64,000 bases of DNA from Sphaerulina vaccinii (GCA_022570795.1 JAKUDP010000008.1:620001-684000); one strand, 5' to 3'. Shown: positions 1-10,394, counted from the first letter of the stretch. The notes: a model not told the origin generated them from the sequence alone. Numbers and translations: made by a program.

Positions 1-464
1 TCGCGAGACTTGCATTGCTTGGAGTTGGTCGATCTGCTGCGCATATTGAGGCAGCGAGACAGCGCATGCTCGGAATGGCGGCGAAGGTCAGGTCAGAAGG
101 TATCGGTGCGGCAGCGGAGATGGCGATGACTACGAACTTCCCGAAGGACGCACCCGAAGAGCTCAAGCGCATCGTGCGAGATGCAGTGGCCGCGAGCAAT
201 CCTGAAGCATACGCGAGAACGTGTGAGGCCATGGTCGATGCCGGTCATGTCGATCCTGACTATAGCCAGATCGCGTGCCCCACGGTCTTCATCACTGGCG
301 ATCAGGACATGATAAGTCCCGACGAGAGAGCGAAGGACGTGAGCAGCTTGCTTGGTGGTCCCACAAAGGTGATCGTCGTGAGAGGTGGGCACCAGCCAAT
401 TCTTAGCGATCTGGAATCCACGTCTCGGGCGGTGTCAGACTTATTCAGCATGCCACTCAAGTAA
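1..464 (+). CDS. Alpha/beta-hydrolase fold enzyme, C-terminal part (5' end outside window)
   Basis: The frame is open from base 3 to a TAA at 462-464, so the gene starts upstream of the window and about 154 C-terminal residues are visible. The segment CPTVFITGDQDMISP is the strand that carries the acid residue in alpha/beta hydrolases. GGHQPILSD, about 35 residues later, supplies the catalytic His, and the protein ends about 20 residues after that, as expected for the family. The nucleophile elbow with the serine is not in the window. The pattern resembles 3-oxoadipate enol-lactonase-like or epoxide-hydrolase-like enzymes, but the substrate cannot be told. It is convergent with the Zn2Cys6 regulator and lies only 26 nt from that gene's stop. 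Confidence 0.75.
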   Translation, partial: ARLALLGVGRSAAHIEAARQRMLGMAAKVRSEGIGAAAEMAMTTNFPKDAPEELKRIVRDAVAASNPEAYARTCEAMVDAGHVDPDYSQIACPTVFITGDQDMISPDERAKDVSSLLGGPTKVIVVRGGHQPILSDLESTSRAVSDLFSMPLK

Positions 465-490
465 GAAAGCGGCGCAGGAACCACCAGACC

Positions 491-2545
491 TCATATGTAG
501 CCGTCTGTCTGGGCCAGACTGAGAAGACTTCCGAAGGCGTCCTCGCCATGCATTATGTAGCCGGTATTGAAATCGAAGGACATACCTTCTGTCGTGAAGA
601 AGCCATTCAGCCCATGCTCATCGTTCGTGCGAGGTGCCCACTCCAGAGGCTGTTGTTCCGAAGAATGATACGACTGCTCGTTCTGGAGGGCTTCGGCCGC
701 GACATGAGTCGTCGCGATTGCCGCCTCCTTCCGACTCTGCGTGGGAGGGACTCCGCGTTGAAAGTCGCGTACGACGTTGCGAATGTCAACAGACTGCCGA
801 CGTCTTGCACTGGACTCGTCAAGAGGTGGCTCGCCAGCTTTGCGTTTTCGACTGTTCCCACGTTCACTTCTTGATTGCCTCTCCAGCAGGAGCATATCGG
901 CGAGTATGCGAGTCCCTCGACGTGCGATTTTGCTATTGTGGGCGCAACGCAGGATCTCCACAGCCACCTCAACCAACTGGCAGTGCTCGAGGCATGCTGG
1001 ATCGCTCGCATCTCGATGCAAGACATCTAGACATAACGTGATTCCTGCCGCGACAGTAAATGCATGGAATATCCATAGTACCGGTCCATCGTCCGAGGCA
1101 AGACGTGGTGCTTCCTTCAGGATCGTCTTTGACGCTGCGATACAGGTCTTCCGTGTGAACGCGAATGCGGGATTGATGAAGCTCAGACTCAAGTATTTCC
1201 TGTGAATCATGATGATTTTATGCGCACTGCTAATGGCAGCTGCACTTCTCGCCCACTTTACCCAGATTGGCCAGTCTGGCTCGAGGGCAACGTTACAGAG
1301 GAAGGAAGGTCTTTGCTCGGAGGCGAGACTTCGCAGCAGACGGTCGTATTTGAGGACTTGCTCGTATTTCGTGTATGCTGTGTTAGACATTGCGATCCCG
1401 TCGAGAAGCTGTGGCATCAGTGCCGCAATATTGGACAGGTAACGGCAATAGCTTGTCACTGTTGGCACAGTATATGGTAGACTCTCGAGAGTCGCATCAT
1501 CGCAGTGCAGGGAGTCTACTGCCTTACAGTGTAACGGATTGATCAGATAGGTCTCAGAAAATGGAATAGAGAACCAGTCTTGGCTGCATATCTGCATCCA
1601 CACTCTGCGGCCAGTTTCCCGCTCGACAGAAACTTCCGAGTTGTCATCGAGCTGGTGTAGACCAAGACTTTGTGCAATGCGCACAGCTGACGCAAGTAGT
1701 ACGGCTTGCTGGTTGCTATGGCCCAAGATATGGGCAGAGATCGTAAGTGTTGCAATAGCCTGACATGCTCTGATAGATGGCCTGGACATGTAATGTGCCG
1801 CATTGAGGCAACTCAGAACTGCTTGTAGCCACTTTCCTGATAGCACAACCTGTTCTTGGTCGTGAAAGCCCCAACTCGCGACAACGGCCTTGTTCCCGCA
1901 CGTCATGCTGCCAACCAAGACCGCGAAGAGCAAGGCAACCCATTGCATATCGACACCAGGACTCTCAAGGTTACCGTGAAAGCGTTCGTAGAAATCGTGA
2001 ACTTGTCGGTGGAACGTAGGTCCATGAAAGGAGCCATGGTACCAGAGCAGACAATCAACATGATATTCGACGAGCTTTGACACCATGCCTCGCTCGGGAA
2101 GCAGTAGCTGTAGTACGGAAGTGCTCAGCGGTGCATTAAATGCATCTTCAGCAGCCTCCTGCTCGAGTATCGCTTGGTCGGTCTCATCCAGATGTGTCGT
2201 CGGCTCTTCGATGCCTGGCGAGAGCTGCGTGACTAGCGCGCTGTCTTTGCGTTTGCCCCAAGCTAGAAACTCTAGAATAGTTGCAGCATTGGTGACTTCA
2301 TCATGCTCACTTGCATCATTCGATGTCGAATGCGATGCTACAAGGCCACTCGATATGCCAAGCGATGTATGATTGCCCTCGTTGGCAGGACTTGACAATT
2401 GATCAGTGCGACTGACTCGCCTGCACGAATTTCGCATTCCTCCATCGATACAGCGCTGACATGGTATGCTCTTGTCACACCGCACTTTGCGCCGATTGCA
2501 CTCAGTGCAACACTGGCTGGGCCTCTTCCGTGGTATACCACTCAT
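491..2545 (-). CDS. Zn2Cys6 fungal-type transcription factor
   Basis: An intronless gene of 684 codons. The longer open frame begins at a GTG, so the first ATG in frame (2545, protein start MSGIPRKRPSQ) is chosen. Residues 13-41 hold the binuclear zinc cluster Cys-X2-Cys-X6-Cys-X5-Cys-X2-Cys-X8-Cys, preceded by basic residues, so this is a sequence-specific nuclear regulator. The middle of the protein (about 150-450) has the fungal-specific transcription factor region, recognisable in ARIAQSLGLHQLD-type helices followed by RRVWMQICSQDW. A basic stretch SRKRKAGEPP lies near residue 575. It is divergent from the NCS1 permease at 3019, so control of that permease or of the hydrolase is plausible but unproven. 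Confidence 0.9.
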   Translation of the reverse strand: MSGIPRKRPSQCCTECNRRKVRCDKSIPCQRCIDGGMRNSCRRVSRTDQLSSPANEGNHTSLGISSGLVASHSTSNDASEHDEVTNAATILEFLAWGKRKDSALVTQLSPGIEEPTTHLDETDQAILEQEAAEDAFNAPLSTSVLQLLLPERGMVSKLVEYHVDCLLWYHGSFHGPTFHRQVHDFYERFHGNLESPGVDMQWVALLFAVLVGSMTCGNKAVVASWGFHDQEQVVLSGKWLQAVLSCLNAAHYMSRPSIRACQAIATLTISAHILGHSNQQAVLLASAVRIAQSLGLHQLDDNSEVSVERETGRRVWMQICSQDWFSIPFSETYLINPLHCKAVDSLHCDDATLESLPYTVPTVTSYCRYLSNIAALMPQLLDGIAMSNTAYTKYEQVLKYDRLLRSLASEQRPSFLCNVALEPDWPIWVKWARSAAAISSAHKIIMIHRKYLSLSFINPAFAFTRKTCIAASKTILKEAPRLASDDGPVLWIFHAFTVAAGITLCLDVLHRDASDPACLEHCQLVEVAVEILRCAHNSKIARRGTRILADMLLLERQSRSERGNSRKRKAGEPPLDESSARRRQSVDIRNVVRDFQRGVPPTQSRKEAAIATTHVAAEALQNEQSYHSSEQQPLEWAPRTNDEHGLNGFFTTEGMSFDFNTGYIMHGEDAFGSLLSLAQTDGYI

Positions 2546-3018
2546 TGTCGTGACAGGGATGCTTGAAGTCGAATGCTTGTCGTCGAATAGGAATGTCGCC
2601 AATTGTGTCGTGACCACGGCCGAATGTCAGCACATGAGTCGGAGCTCTGTATTGATGCCTATTGTGATGGAAGTGTATAAGGAAATCTTCCGGTGGGCCT
2701 ATCTCGCGAACGCTATCTTCGGCCGAGACCCTGGTCAGCATGTATGCAGGTTGATGCTGGGGAGCAGCTCGGGTAGTACGCCGAGTCAAGCTCCCTCTCG
2801 ATTATCGCGTATAGGTTTGACAGCGGATTCTGGTGCTGAGCTGCAGGATATCCATCGAGTAGATAACACTGCAAGCCACGTCCTGTGCACTGAGGACGCA
2901 GATAGGCCTTGGTGTTGCTTAGGGTCTTAAGCAAACATGTGATTGAAGATAAGGTCGATCCCGGGACTGGGAGAAAGGTCCTCGAGCAGCATTGTCATTT
3001 TGTCTACACGCCTGCAAT
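2546..3018. other. Divergent intergenic region between regulator and permease
   Basis: 473 bp holding both 5' regions. No convincing gene is seen. A TATAA-like string lies near 2677. No binding site can be assigned with confidence. Confidence 0.5.
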
Positions 3019-5022
3019 ATGGTCGTATTCGCGGTTCGAGAACGGTTCCAGAATGCAAGTGAGAAGACGAAGCTGAGATTCACAAGCCCATCGAGCTGGG
3101 CTCTCCCCAAGCAAGAGTCATCCATTGCGCCAGAATACGTATGGAGCAACAGCGATCAAGACCCAGTACCTCAAGAGAAGAGGACATGGACAGGCTGGAG
3201 CTTCACCTGGTACTGGTTCTCAGATCTGGTAACAGCAGCCGGCTGGTCTGCAGCGTCCGCGGTGCTGACCACTGGCTTGTCGGCAACTGATGCAATCTTG
3301 ATCACTTTTGTTGTACGTGGTTGGGCCGGCTCCTAGCTATGAAGAATCCGCTGATAATGCTCTCAGGCTGCATTGTGCAACGCAGTACCGACTGTCCTCA
3401 ACGGATGCATTGGCGCGAACCTCCATATACCATTCCCGATCGCTATAAGAGCGAGTTATGGGTACTGGTTCTCTTACTTCTGCGTCGTGACGCGAGGAAT
3501 CTTGGCCTTATTCTGGTTCGGTGTCCAGACGGCCTATGGTGCAGCATGCGTGACGAACATGATCACTGCCATTTGGCCCAGCTTCGCCATGCTCGCAAAC
3601 CATCTCCCAGCTTCAGCGAGGATCACAACGCAAGGAATGGTCTCTTACTTCCTTTACTGGTCGTTGCAGCTGTAAGTGATTTCCAGATATCGAATAGGGT
3701 CGGGGAGAATGGTCGTCGCGTCTCTCCAGTTTTGAGCACTCTACGCTGCTCGAAGCAGAGCCGGATGGCTCAGACTTTTCCGAGATAGAAATGGAGAACA
3801 ATTAGAAGTCCTTGTAGCTGACCCTCTCAGGCCATTCATGCTGATCCCGACGCACAAACTGCAATATATGTTCTGGTTAAAGACAGTCCTGGTTCTCCCA
3901 ACGTGCCTCGCAATGGTAATCTGGATATCGGTCAAAGCAGGAGGTACTGGCGACGACTTCTTTAGCCGACCTCCCACAGTACACGGATCGCAAAGAGCTT
4001 GGCTGTGGCTGTCCAGCTTGACCAGTATCACAGGCGGCTTCTCGACACTGGCTGTGAACATTTCCGACTTCTCCCGATTCTCCAAGACGCGCACCAGTCA
4101 TGTTTGGCAACTGCCAATGATTCCATTCTTCAAGTGCATCGTGGCTGTGTTTGGTGTGGTGTCTGCTAGCGCAGCCTCAAAAGTCTACGGAGAAGTCTTG
4201 TGGTCGCCACTGGACATCATTGCCCAATGGCAAGGCAACGGCTCTGGTGGAAGAGCAGCAGCTTTCTTCGCGTCCGCTGTATGGTGTCTTGCCCAGATGT
4301 GCGTCAACATCAGTGCCAACTCTATCTCGTTTGGAAATGGTAAGAGTGTCTGATCACTTTAGGCAAATGATTGGGTTGACGAGTCGAGCCAGATATAACC
4401 ACGATAGCACCAAGATGGTTCAACGTGAAGCGTGGGGTCGTGTTTGCCGCGGTATTTGGAGGTTGGGCACTGTAAGTATCCGTTTGCATGAACAGTCCGA
4501 GAGGCAAATGCTGACCAGCCTAGGTGTCCTTGGATCATCATAGCCAGTGCAGACGCTCTCCTCAGCTTCATGTCTGGCTACGCATGCTTCCTCGGCCCCA
4601 TCGCTGGAATCATGAGTGCGGACTACTGGATTGTGAAGCGAAGAAAGTATGATGTTGCTGCTTTATATGATCCTCGAGGCATTTACGCCTACCGGTATGG
4701 AACAAACTGGCGAGCACTGGTAACCATGGTCGTGGTAATTGGTCCATTACTTCCAGGCATGGCACACAAGATCAACTCTGATCTGTACATCGGTACTGGA
4801 CTGGTCCATCTGTTCAGCTTCAATTGGCTCTATGGCTTCGTCTTGTCCATCGTGTTATACGTCGGTCTGCATTTCGCGTTTCCAGATCGAAGAACGACCA
4901 TTGCGCACGTGGTACCAGGCACTTGCGAAGTCATTGATGGAGTGAGCATTGATAGTGAGAGGCAGAGTGTCGGTGTGTCTGATAAACAGTCATTGCAGGT
5001 GCGAGACGCGAAGGAGATCTGA
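3019..5022 (+). CDS. NCS1-family nucleobase/allantoin-type permease
   Basis: Five exons give 561 residues: 3019-3312, 3367-3671, 3831-4339, 4393-4471 and 4524-5022. All junctions are GT-AG and the frame stays open across each. The protein is a plasma-membrane symporter of the nucleobase:cation symporter-1 family (Fur type). Visible hallmarks are SSWALPKQESSIAPE followed by WSNSDQDPVP at the N-terminus, FWFGVQTAYGA in an early helix, LQLPFMLIPTHKL across intron 2, and NISANSISFGND across intron 3, followed by APRWFNVKRG. About twelve hydrophobic segments are seen. The start follows the usual short cytosolic N-terminus. Intron 2 is 159 nt while the other three are 52-54 nt, and it contains a dispersed-repeat sequence. 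Substrate (uracil, allantoin, uridine, other) cannot be decided. Confidence 0.9.
3672..3830 (+). repeat. Long intron 2 of the NCS1 gene carrying a dispersed repeat
   Basis: A 159-nt GT-AG intron with a CTGAC branch-site-like string just before the acceptor. Within it, 3741-3762 matches 10448-10469 with one mismatch in 22 nt. Flanking blocks also match (a TCTCCAGTTT at 3723-3732 and 10428-10437). The intergenic copy lies upstream of RUB1. An intron with a second copy elsewhere fits an introner-like element, but two partial copies are weak proof. Confidence 0.5.
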
Positions 5023-5372
5023 CGCGTAGAAATTTTCGCCAAGTGAAACGCAGATGACAGGGAATGATCCGAGCTTTGGTCGCACCTTCCTTGTCCTTGT
5101 TCTGCACCTTCTTCTACTTCCTTCACCATTCTATGACCCTCATGAAACCAGTGTCGAGTTGTCTTACGTCGTTCTGAAGGACATAGCACTGCCCTATCAT
5201 GTCATAGTGCTCGGTCCGAACCAGCATGCCAATGCCCGAACGCTTACGACAGAGTTCGGTCTAAGTTTCAATGGCTTACTGTGTCTCCGAAGAACAACAG
5301 CAATAAGAGGATAAGTGCTGCCCGTCATGTTGTTCTGCTAACCTGTGCTATAATCACTTAAAAGCTGTCAAA
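5023..5372. other. Intergenic region
   Basis: 350 bp between the permease and the ABM-domain gene. A short open frame is present on the plus strand, but it shows no recognisable motif. Nothing else is seen. Confidence 0.4.
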
Positions 5373-5782
5373 ATGTCTGGGAAACAACTTACTCTGTTCA
5401 TAACTTTCAAGATCCAGCCCGACAGGATCGAAGAGTGGAAGGAAGCCCATCGACCTGTGAGCTTCAAATATTTTTGAAGGTGTAAGATTCAGCTAAACGT
5501 GCTTGTGTACAGGTCTGGGCAGAGACAGCCAAAGAGCCAGAATGTCTGTTCTTCGACGTCTTCCAAGATCCTAAGGAGGTTGGCACATTCCGTTTCGTGG
5601 AGATCTGGTCGAAGGATCGTGAATGGTTCGAGAAGGAGCAGTTCACAAAGCCATATTACGCCACGCTATGGCCGAAGAGCCAGCCTACCTGGTCTGCGCC
5701 GGTCCAGGTGGAGTACTTCGAGAGGTCGGGAGATGGAGATACGCATCGGGAGAAATTTCTGGCCAAAGCTGGGCAGTGGTGA
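5373..5782 (+). CDS. ABM-domain small monooxygenase-like protein
   Basis: Two exons, 5373-5456 and 5513-5782, with a 56-nt GT-AG intron, give 117 residues. The ATG at 5373 opens MSGKQLTLFITFKIQPDRIE. The pattern of a beta strand, an EEWKEAH helix, CLFFDVFQDP and FRFVEIWSKDREWFEKEQFTKPYY is that of antibiotic-biosynthesis-monooxygenase (ABM) proteins with the dimeric ferredoxin-like barrel. Some oxidise aromatic compounds without cofactors and others are uncharacterised stress or quorum-sensing proteins, so the reaction here is unknown. It lies 350 bp after the NCS1 permease on the same strand. Confidence 0.8.
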
Positions 5783-6043
5783 AGTGAAGCTTTGAATGGG
5801 CAGCTGAACAGCTCAGGGCGCATGTGAGTGTGTTCTTCAAGACTCGTGATATTGATATAGTACACGTAGCAGAGGCAATCACGAGGGCGTATCAAGTGTG
5901 CCTGACATGCGCGGTAGCTTGATTCAGGCCTCACTTTTCTTGGCGCGTACCGACTCTGTCGTGTTTACCACGTCTTCAAGCTTCACACTTACCTTCTTTC
6001 GCCGACATCAACTTCCATCATTTCGGGCACTCTATCGCCAATC

Positions 6044-7606
6044 ATGTCTGCCAGGTCTGCGGATGGCAGCAGGAAGTCAACATCAGCAGAATCCTACTCG
6101 ACCTACAATTCGACTTCAACTTACGTGTACGGCGGCCCAGACGGCAAATGCCACGAGCCGTATGAGACATTTCAAGTGAAAGTCGTGGAACTCACCCGCG
6201 AGTTATGCGACGCCCAAGAAGTGCAATTGCAAAAAAGGAGAGGTGGCAGCTTCAACCGGGTGGTCATTGTTCGCGCCACTGTTGCCCAACAGAAAATCGC
6301 CGGCATCTTTCGCATTCCTCGCGACCCGCAACTCCCTGAAGATGAAGAAAAGAGAAAGCACGCAGTGGACATCAACATACAGGATCAAGTGGCTGTATCA
6401 CAGTTGCTTCAGGTCCACCAGATACCTGCGCCCAACATGATCGCTTTCGACGCCTCTGCCAACAACGCCATTGGCTCTCCATACGCACTATTTGGACTCG
6501 CGACTGGAGCAGCGCTGGAGGATGTCTATGGTGACTTTTCTCTGCATGAAAAGAAGCAAATTGCGGATTCGCTGGTCGATTTTCTTGCGCGTATGGAGCA
6601 AGTAAGATTCTCGCAGTGCGGAATTGTCATGGCAGAATCCAGGGGACGCACAGGGACTTTGACCAAAGCCTCCACACTTTGCGGCCCAATCGACAAGCTA
6701 GCCACCACAGTTCGTGGGTTCGACACAGCTGGAATTCATGGATATGGCTCTACAAAAGACGACACTACCTACGCCTCGACTTCAGCACAAGAGCTGATTC
6801 GTGATTTACTTCAAGCTCATCTGGAGCTCGCGGAGTCAGAGTGGGATGCAGAATCGGAGGCGAAGTGGGGAGCATCCTGCGACGCGACACTGTGGCAAGG
6901 ACTTCGCATAATGTTTGAAGACATGTGTGAGTTGGGTTTCTTCTCAGAGCTTGACGAGAACTCGCACACGGGCAGCATACTCTATCACTGGGACCTGGAG
7001 CCGAGAAACATACTCGTAAGACGAATCGACGCAGAAAACAAGACGTTACCCACGGAAGAAACGAAAGCTGGACACGATGAGCATCCGCAACCGAGATGGA
7101 TCATCGACAAAGTCATCGACTGGGACAAAGTCCAAGCTGTTCCGCCCATTTTCGCTAGAAAGCCTCCTGTTTGGCTTTGGGATTTCCTACACGAGCAATA
7201 CCGCTCAAAGCCGGATCGTTACGAAGAGTTTACCTACGATGGCGACGTTGATCTGCTCCCTGCATCTCGCTATGATCACGTCCAGAGCACATTCTCCCCT
7301 GATGACTGTGCACTGCGAACATACTTTGAGGAGGGCTTTGCTGCAGCGCTGCAGAAGATATACCCCAGGCACAACGCGGAGGCATATAAGGACGAGGCGT
7401 ACGGGCGTGGAAGCTGGGTTCGACGTATCGCGCGCTTTGCTCTGAACGATCTTGGTTACAGCGAGGACTACAAGAGATTTGAACGCTTGAAACAGAACTG
7501 GGCAGAAGGCCGTGTCAAATATGTACACGCTGAGCCCAAGGCTCTGTCGCCCATATGGCTGTCCCAAGCTATTGGCAGCATCGTACTGAAGGGTGAAGCT
7601 GCGTGA
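6044..7606 (+). CDS. Aminoglycoside-phosphotransferase (APH)-like kinase
   Basis: Intronless, 520 residues. The kinase-like core is recognisable by LYHWDLEPRNILVRR near residue 313, equivalent to the HxD...N catalytic loop, and by KVIDWDKVQAVPP near residue 358, equivalent to the metal-binding Asp. An upstream stretch VVIVRATVAQQKIAGIFRIPR resembles the nucleotide-binding beta sheet. Fungi carry large families of such APH-domain proteins, whose substrates are mostly unknown; they are not presumed to be drug-resistance enzymes. The N-terminal 35 residues are Ser/Thr/Tyr-rich and low in complexity. The ATG at 6044 is the first in frame. Confidence 0.8.
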   Translation: MSARSADGSRKSTSAESYSTYNSTSTYVYGGPDGKCHEPYETFQVKVVELTRELCDAQEVQLQKRRGGSFNRVVIVRATVAQQKIAGIFRIPRDPQLPEDEEKRKHAVDINIQDQVAVSQLLQVHQIPAPNMIAFDASANNAIGSPYALFGLATGAALEDVYGDFSLHEKKQIADSLVDFLARMEQVRFSQCGIVMAESRGRTGTLTKASTLCGPIDKLATTVRGFDTAGIHGYGSTKDDTTYASTSAQELIRDLLQAHLELAESEWDAESEAKWGASCDATLWQGLRIMFEDMCELGFFSELDENSHTGSILYHWDLEPRNILVRRIDAENKTLPTEETKAGHDEHPQPRWIIDKVIDWDKVQAVPPIFARKPPVWLWDFLHEQYRSKPDRYEEFTYDGDVDLLPASRYDHVQSTFSPDDCALRTYFEEGFAAALQKIYPRHNAEAYKDEAYGRGSWVRRIARFALNDLGYSEDYKRFERLKQNWAEGRVKYVHAEPKALSPIWLSQAIGSIVLKGEAA

Positions 7607-8520
7607 CTAGAGATGGGTTGTAGCGTTCATAGAGAAAGGTCGGCATGAACATATACTAACCAATTGCAATGGAACAATAACACTTCGAGTATCTCTGTTG
7701 CCCCCGGACACAAACCCCAGCATACTCTTCGTAATGTGACGCGCGTGGAGCTCAGGCGTGTCACGGAGATGGGCAGGGCTGTGTCTCAAGTGTCCACAAT
7801 TCACGTGGAGTGTCTCTGTTACTCATACGTGAACAGCTCAGCATACTGTCCGTGACGTGGTGTGCGTGGAGCTCACGCGCCACACGGAGATGTGGAGGGC
7901 TGCGTCTCAAGTATCTCTGAGTGTCTCCCAAACGCTACGCCAGCAAGCTTGGCTATAACGTGCTGACTTTTACCATTCGAAGATCAGAGAGCGGAGTACA
8001 ATCTCTTCTCTGACATATTACAGACAGAGGCTAGCATACCATTTCAAACCTCACGGACTTGGTGTCCGTCTACTAGGCAGAGCGATGTGGCACGTGTGAG
8101 CGTTGCTTTCACTCTCAACCTCTCTGACATACCGCAGACAGGATTCAGCATACCATCTCTGACCTCGTGCACTTGGTGGTCATCTATCACGCAGAGCGAC
8201 ATGGCACGTGTGACCTTCGCTCTCACCCTTCACAAGATCAGATCCTCTTCATAGTATGTTGCATGCAAGATGCACCATAGTATGGTGGGTGTTTGTCATC
8301 AGAGTATGGTGTATGCTTGTCCTCATAGCATGATAAGTGCAGGTGCAGCATGCACTATGGCATGTGAGCAGAGAGTCCACATGCAATGTGTGAGGTGAGG
8401 CTAGCAAACATACCGAGTATCTCTGATAACTACCAATCACCACGCCACTTTGAGGACTTTCACATACACATCCAGCCCTCACCACATTTCAGAGAGCTTC
8501 CCAACCTGACCACCCCTCAT
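7607..8520. repeat. Gene-free region of degenerate tandem repeats
   Basis: No convincing gene. Two copies of a unit of about 121 bp start near 7687 and 7808; both contain a TCTCTGTT start, a CAGCATACT block and a GTGGAGCTCA block. Two copies of a unit of about 114 bp start near 8008 and 8122, with TCTCTGACATA at the head and GGCACGTGTGA near the end. From about 8250 to 8340 shorter units built on AGTATGGTG recur. The copies differ at many sites, so the array is old. The region ends near the MED4 stop codon. Confidence 0.65.
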
Positions 8521-9634
8521 TCACAAGTCATCCGGGTCGAAAGCTTCAACAACAGTGCCCCTCCTCTGCATTCCGTCAAACGCGTCTCTCGCCCTTCTAT
8601 CAGCCTCCTCCCTCTCCTGCCTCAAACGCTCCTTTTCTTCCGCGATCCTCAGATCTTCCGCAGCCTGTTCCTACAAGAACGTCAGTATCTCGAAGTATGA
8701 CAACCGTTCACCACTGCCCGCTGGCCAACGGCCGCCAAGGAAACTGCCGCAAGAACTATAAGTCGCCCTCTCCCGGAAACAAGCAGTACTGTGATAGGCA
8801 CGAGACATACTGCGATTTCCCATCCTCAATACATCTTCTTGAGAGGCACACAGACTTGTCCCAAATGCGGGAGCCATGGCCACAAGTCTTAGGGCACTTA
8901 CCTGCTTGCTCAACTTCCACCTAGGCTCTTCTCCGCGCTCCAACATCCTCTGAATATCACCGAGCGCACCACTATTCATCACATCCTGCGTTGGCCAGGG
9001 CTGGAACACATCTGGATCAGGCAACAACCAAGCTTTATCCCGCTCCTCCATGGACTGCAGACCAACATTCTCACTTTTGATGAACGCGGGATTCGTATCG
9101 TCGGCAGTGGTCTGGGGCGGCGTGGAGAGACCATTGGAAATTTGCGTTGTGTCTTGCGAATCTGCGGTTTTCGGTTGTAATTGCGGTACATCTTTCAGGG
9201 GTTTGCGATACGTGGGAGGAACAGTCGTGGGTGCGATGTATTTGGCATACGAAAGCAGCTCATTGACATCGACTTCTCTGCGGGCAGCTGAAGTATCGAT
9301 GGAGGGGATCGAGGCTATGTCTTTACGTGCATCGGCGAGAAGGCGGATGGTATTTTTGATTGTTTCATCAAGGGAATCGGAGGTTCTGCGGAGTTCTTGG
9401 ATACGGAGGTAATTCTGCTGGTGCTTGACTACTGTATTTCGTGATTGAGTATTTCATCTCAAATATCACAACTCCACACCACTTACACTCGTCCAGGTTC
9501 TGCTTCACAGCTTCGTCTGCTGCCACGAGCTCATCTGCTGCAGATACGGAAGGGTTGTATGCCGCAATCGAGTCCGTGAGCTTCTGTAGACTCGCCTCGA
9601 CGCGCTGGTAGCTGGCTTGGAACTGCGCGTACAT
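8521..9634 (-). CDS. MED4: Mediator complex subunit 4
   Basis: Three exons on the minus strand, 9487-9634, 8902-9431 and 8521-8670, give 275 residues. The join of exons 1 and 2 restores VKHQQNYLRIQELRR, followed by DETIKNTIRLLADARKDI, which is the MED4 family core. Next comes VNELLSYAKYIAPTTVPPTY, also typical. MED4 belongs to the middle module of Mediator, which couples activators to RNA polymerase II in the nucleus. The C-terminus is charged and coiled-coil-like (EEKERLRQEREEADRRAR) and ends in acidic residues. Intron 1 is 55 nt; intron 2 is 231 nt, the longest in the window, and holds a cysteine-rich antisense frame. The start MYAQFQASYQRVE matches the short N-terminus expected. Confidence 0.88.
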
Positions 9635-9829
9635 GGTTGCGAGGTCAATGTGTGGAAATGGTTCAACTGTGATGTGTTTGCATAGAAGTTGAATGGATTG
9701 AGGTCGCGTCGCGACGTCGGCTCCACTTTCACATGTGAGATTTGCCTGAGGCTGCAACGTCCTACTTCAAATGTCTACTGCGAGAACGAGTCCCCGAAAT
9801 GTATTGTCTGTATTGACGCAGAGCAGAAA

Positions 9830-10020
9830 ATATGAGCGGTATGTCATTGCCGACCTCTCGCAGCAATTGAAGCTGATTACGAGAGCAGAGGCGGGCTCCA
9901 GGTCATCTCGTAGTAGGATCTAGAAACAGAGAGGATTGCTCCAAGGGTCTTGCTTTAGAAGACCTCTCTGCGACTCAAGCTGCACTAAGCAATCGAAGGC
10001 AGAGACGAGGCATGCCAGCA
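9830..10020 (+). repeat. Dispersed repeat, copy 1
   Basis: About 190 bp resembling 34620-34815 in the same orientation. Shared anchors are GTCATTGCCG (9842 and 34634), a TCTCGCAGCAAT block just after it, GCAGAGGCG, CTCTCTGC, and CACTAAGCAA (9983 and 34774). Anchor spacing is 141 and 140 nt, so the copies are collinear. No reading frame is conserved. Confidence 0.6.
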
Positions 10021-10394
10021 GTCTTCGATTGCCGTGTGACGGAAAACCAACTCATTACAGTGATCTTGGACACATAGCTGGCACGAAAATATAGTGAAGC
10101 TGATTGTCGATGTCGACGATCAACTGTCTCTGTTCTTGTGTTGCCTCTCAATAGGGTACGAAGCCGAGATTCAATGTCATGGTCGCCGTCTGTGACTGTG
10201 AGAGGCCGGCCGTGATGGTTCTCGCCAGGCTTTGGCCTGATAGATGACCGTCTTCGATGTACACTCACGCTCTCCGCGCACCGAATGCCGGCTGTGCTAC
10301 TTCAATCGCAGTCGTATCAACGAGCCACCTGCTCACGCAAGTAGAGAAGCTTTCCACGAGATGTTATAAGAAGACCACAATGCGGATAGATCCT

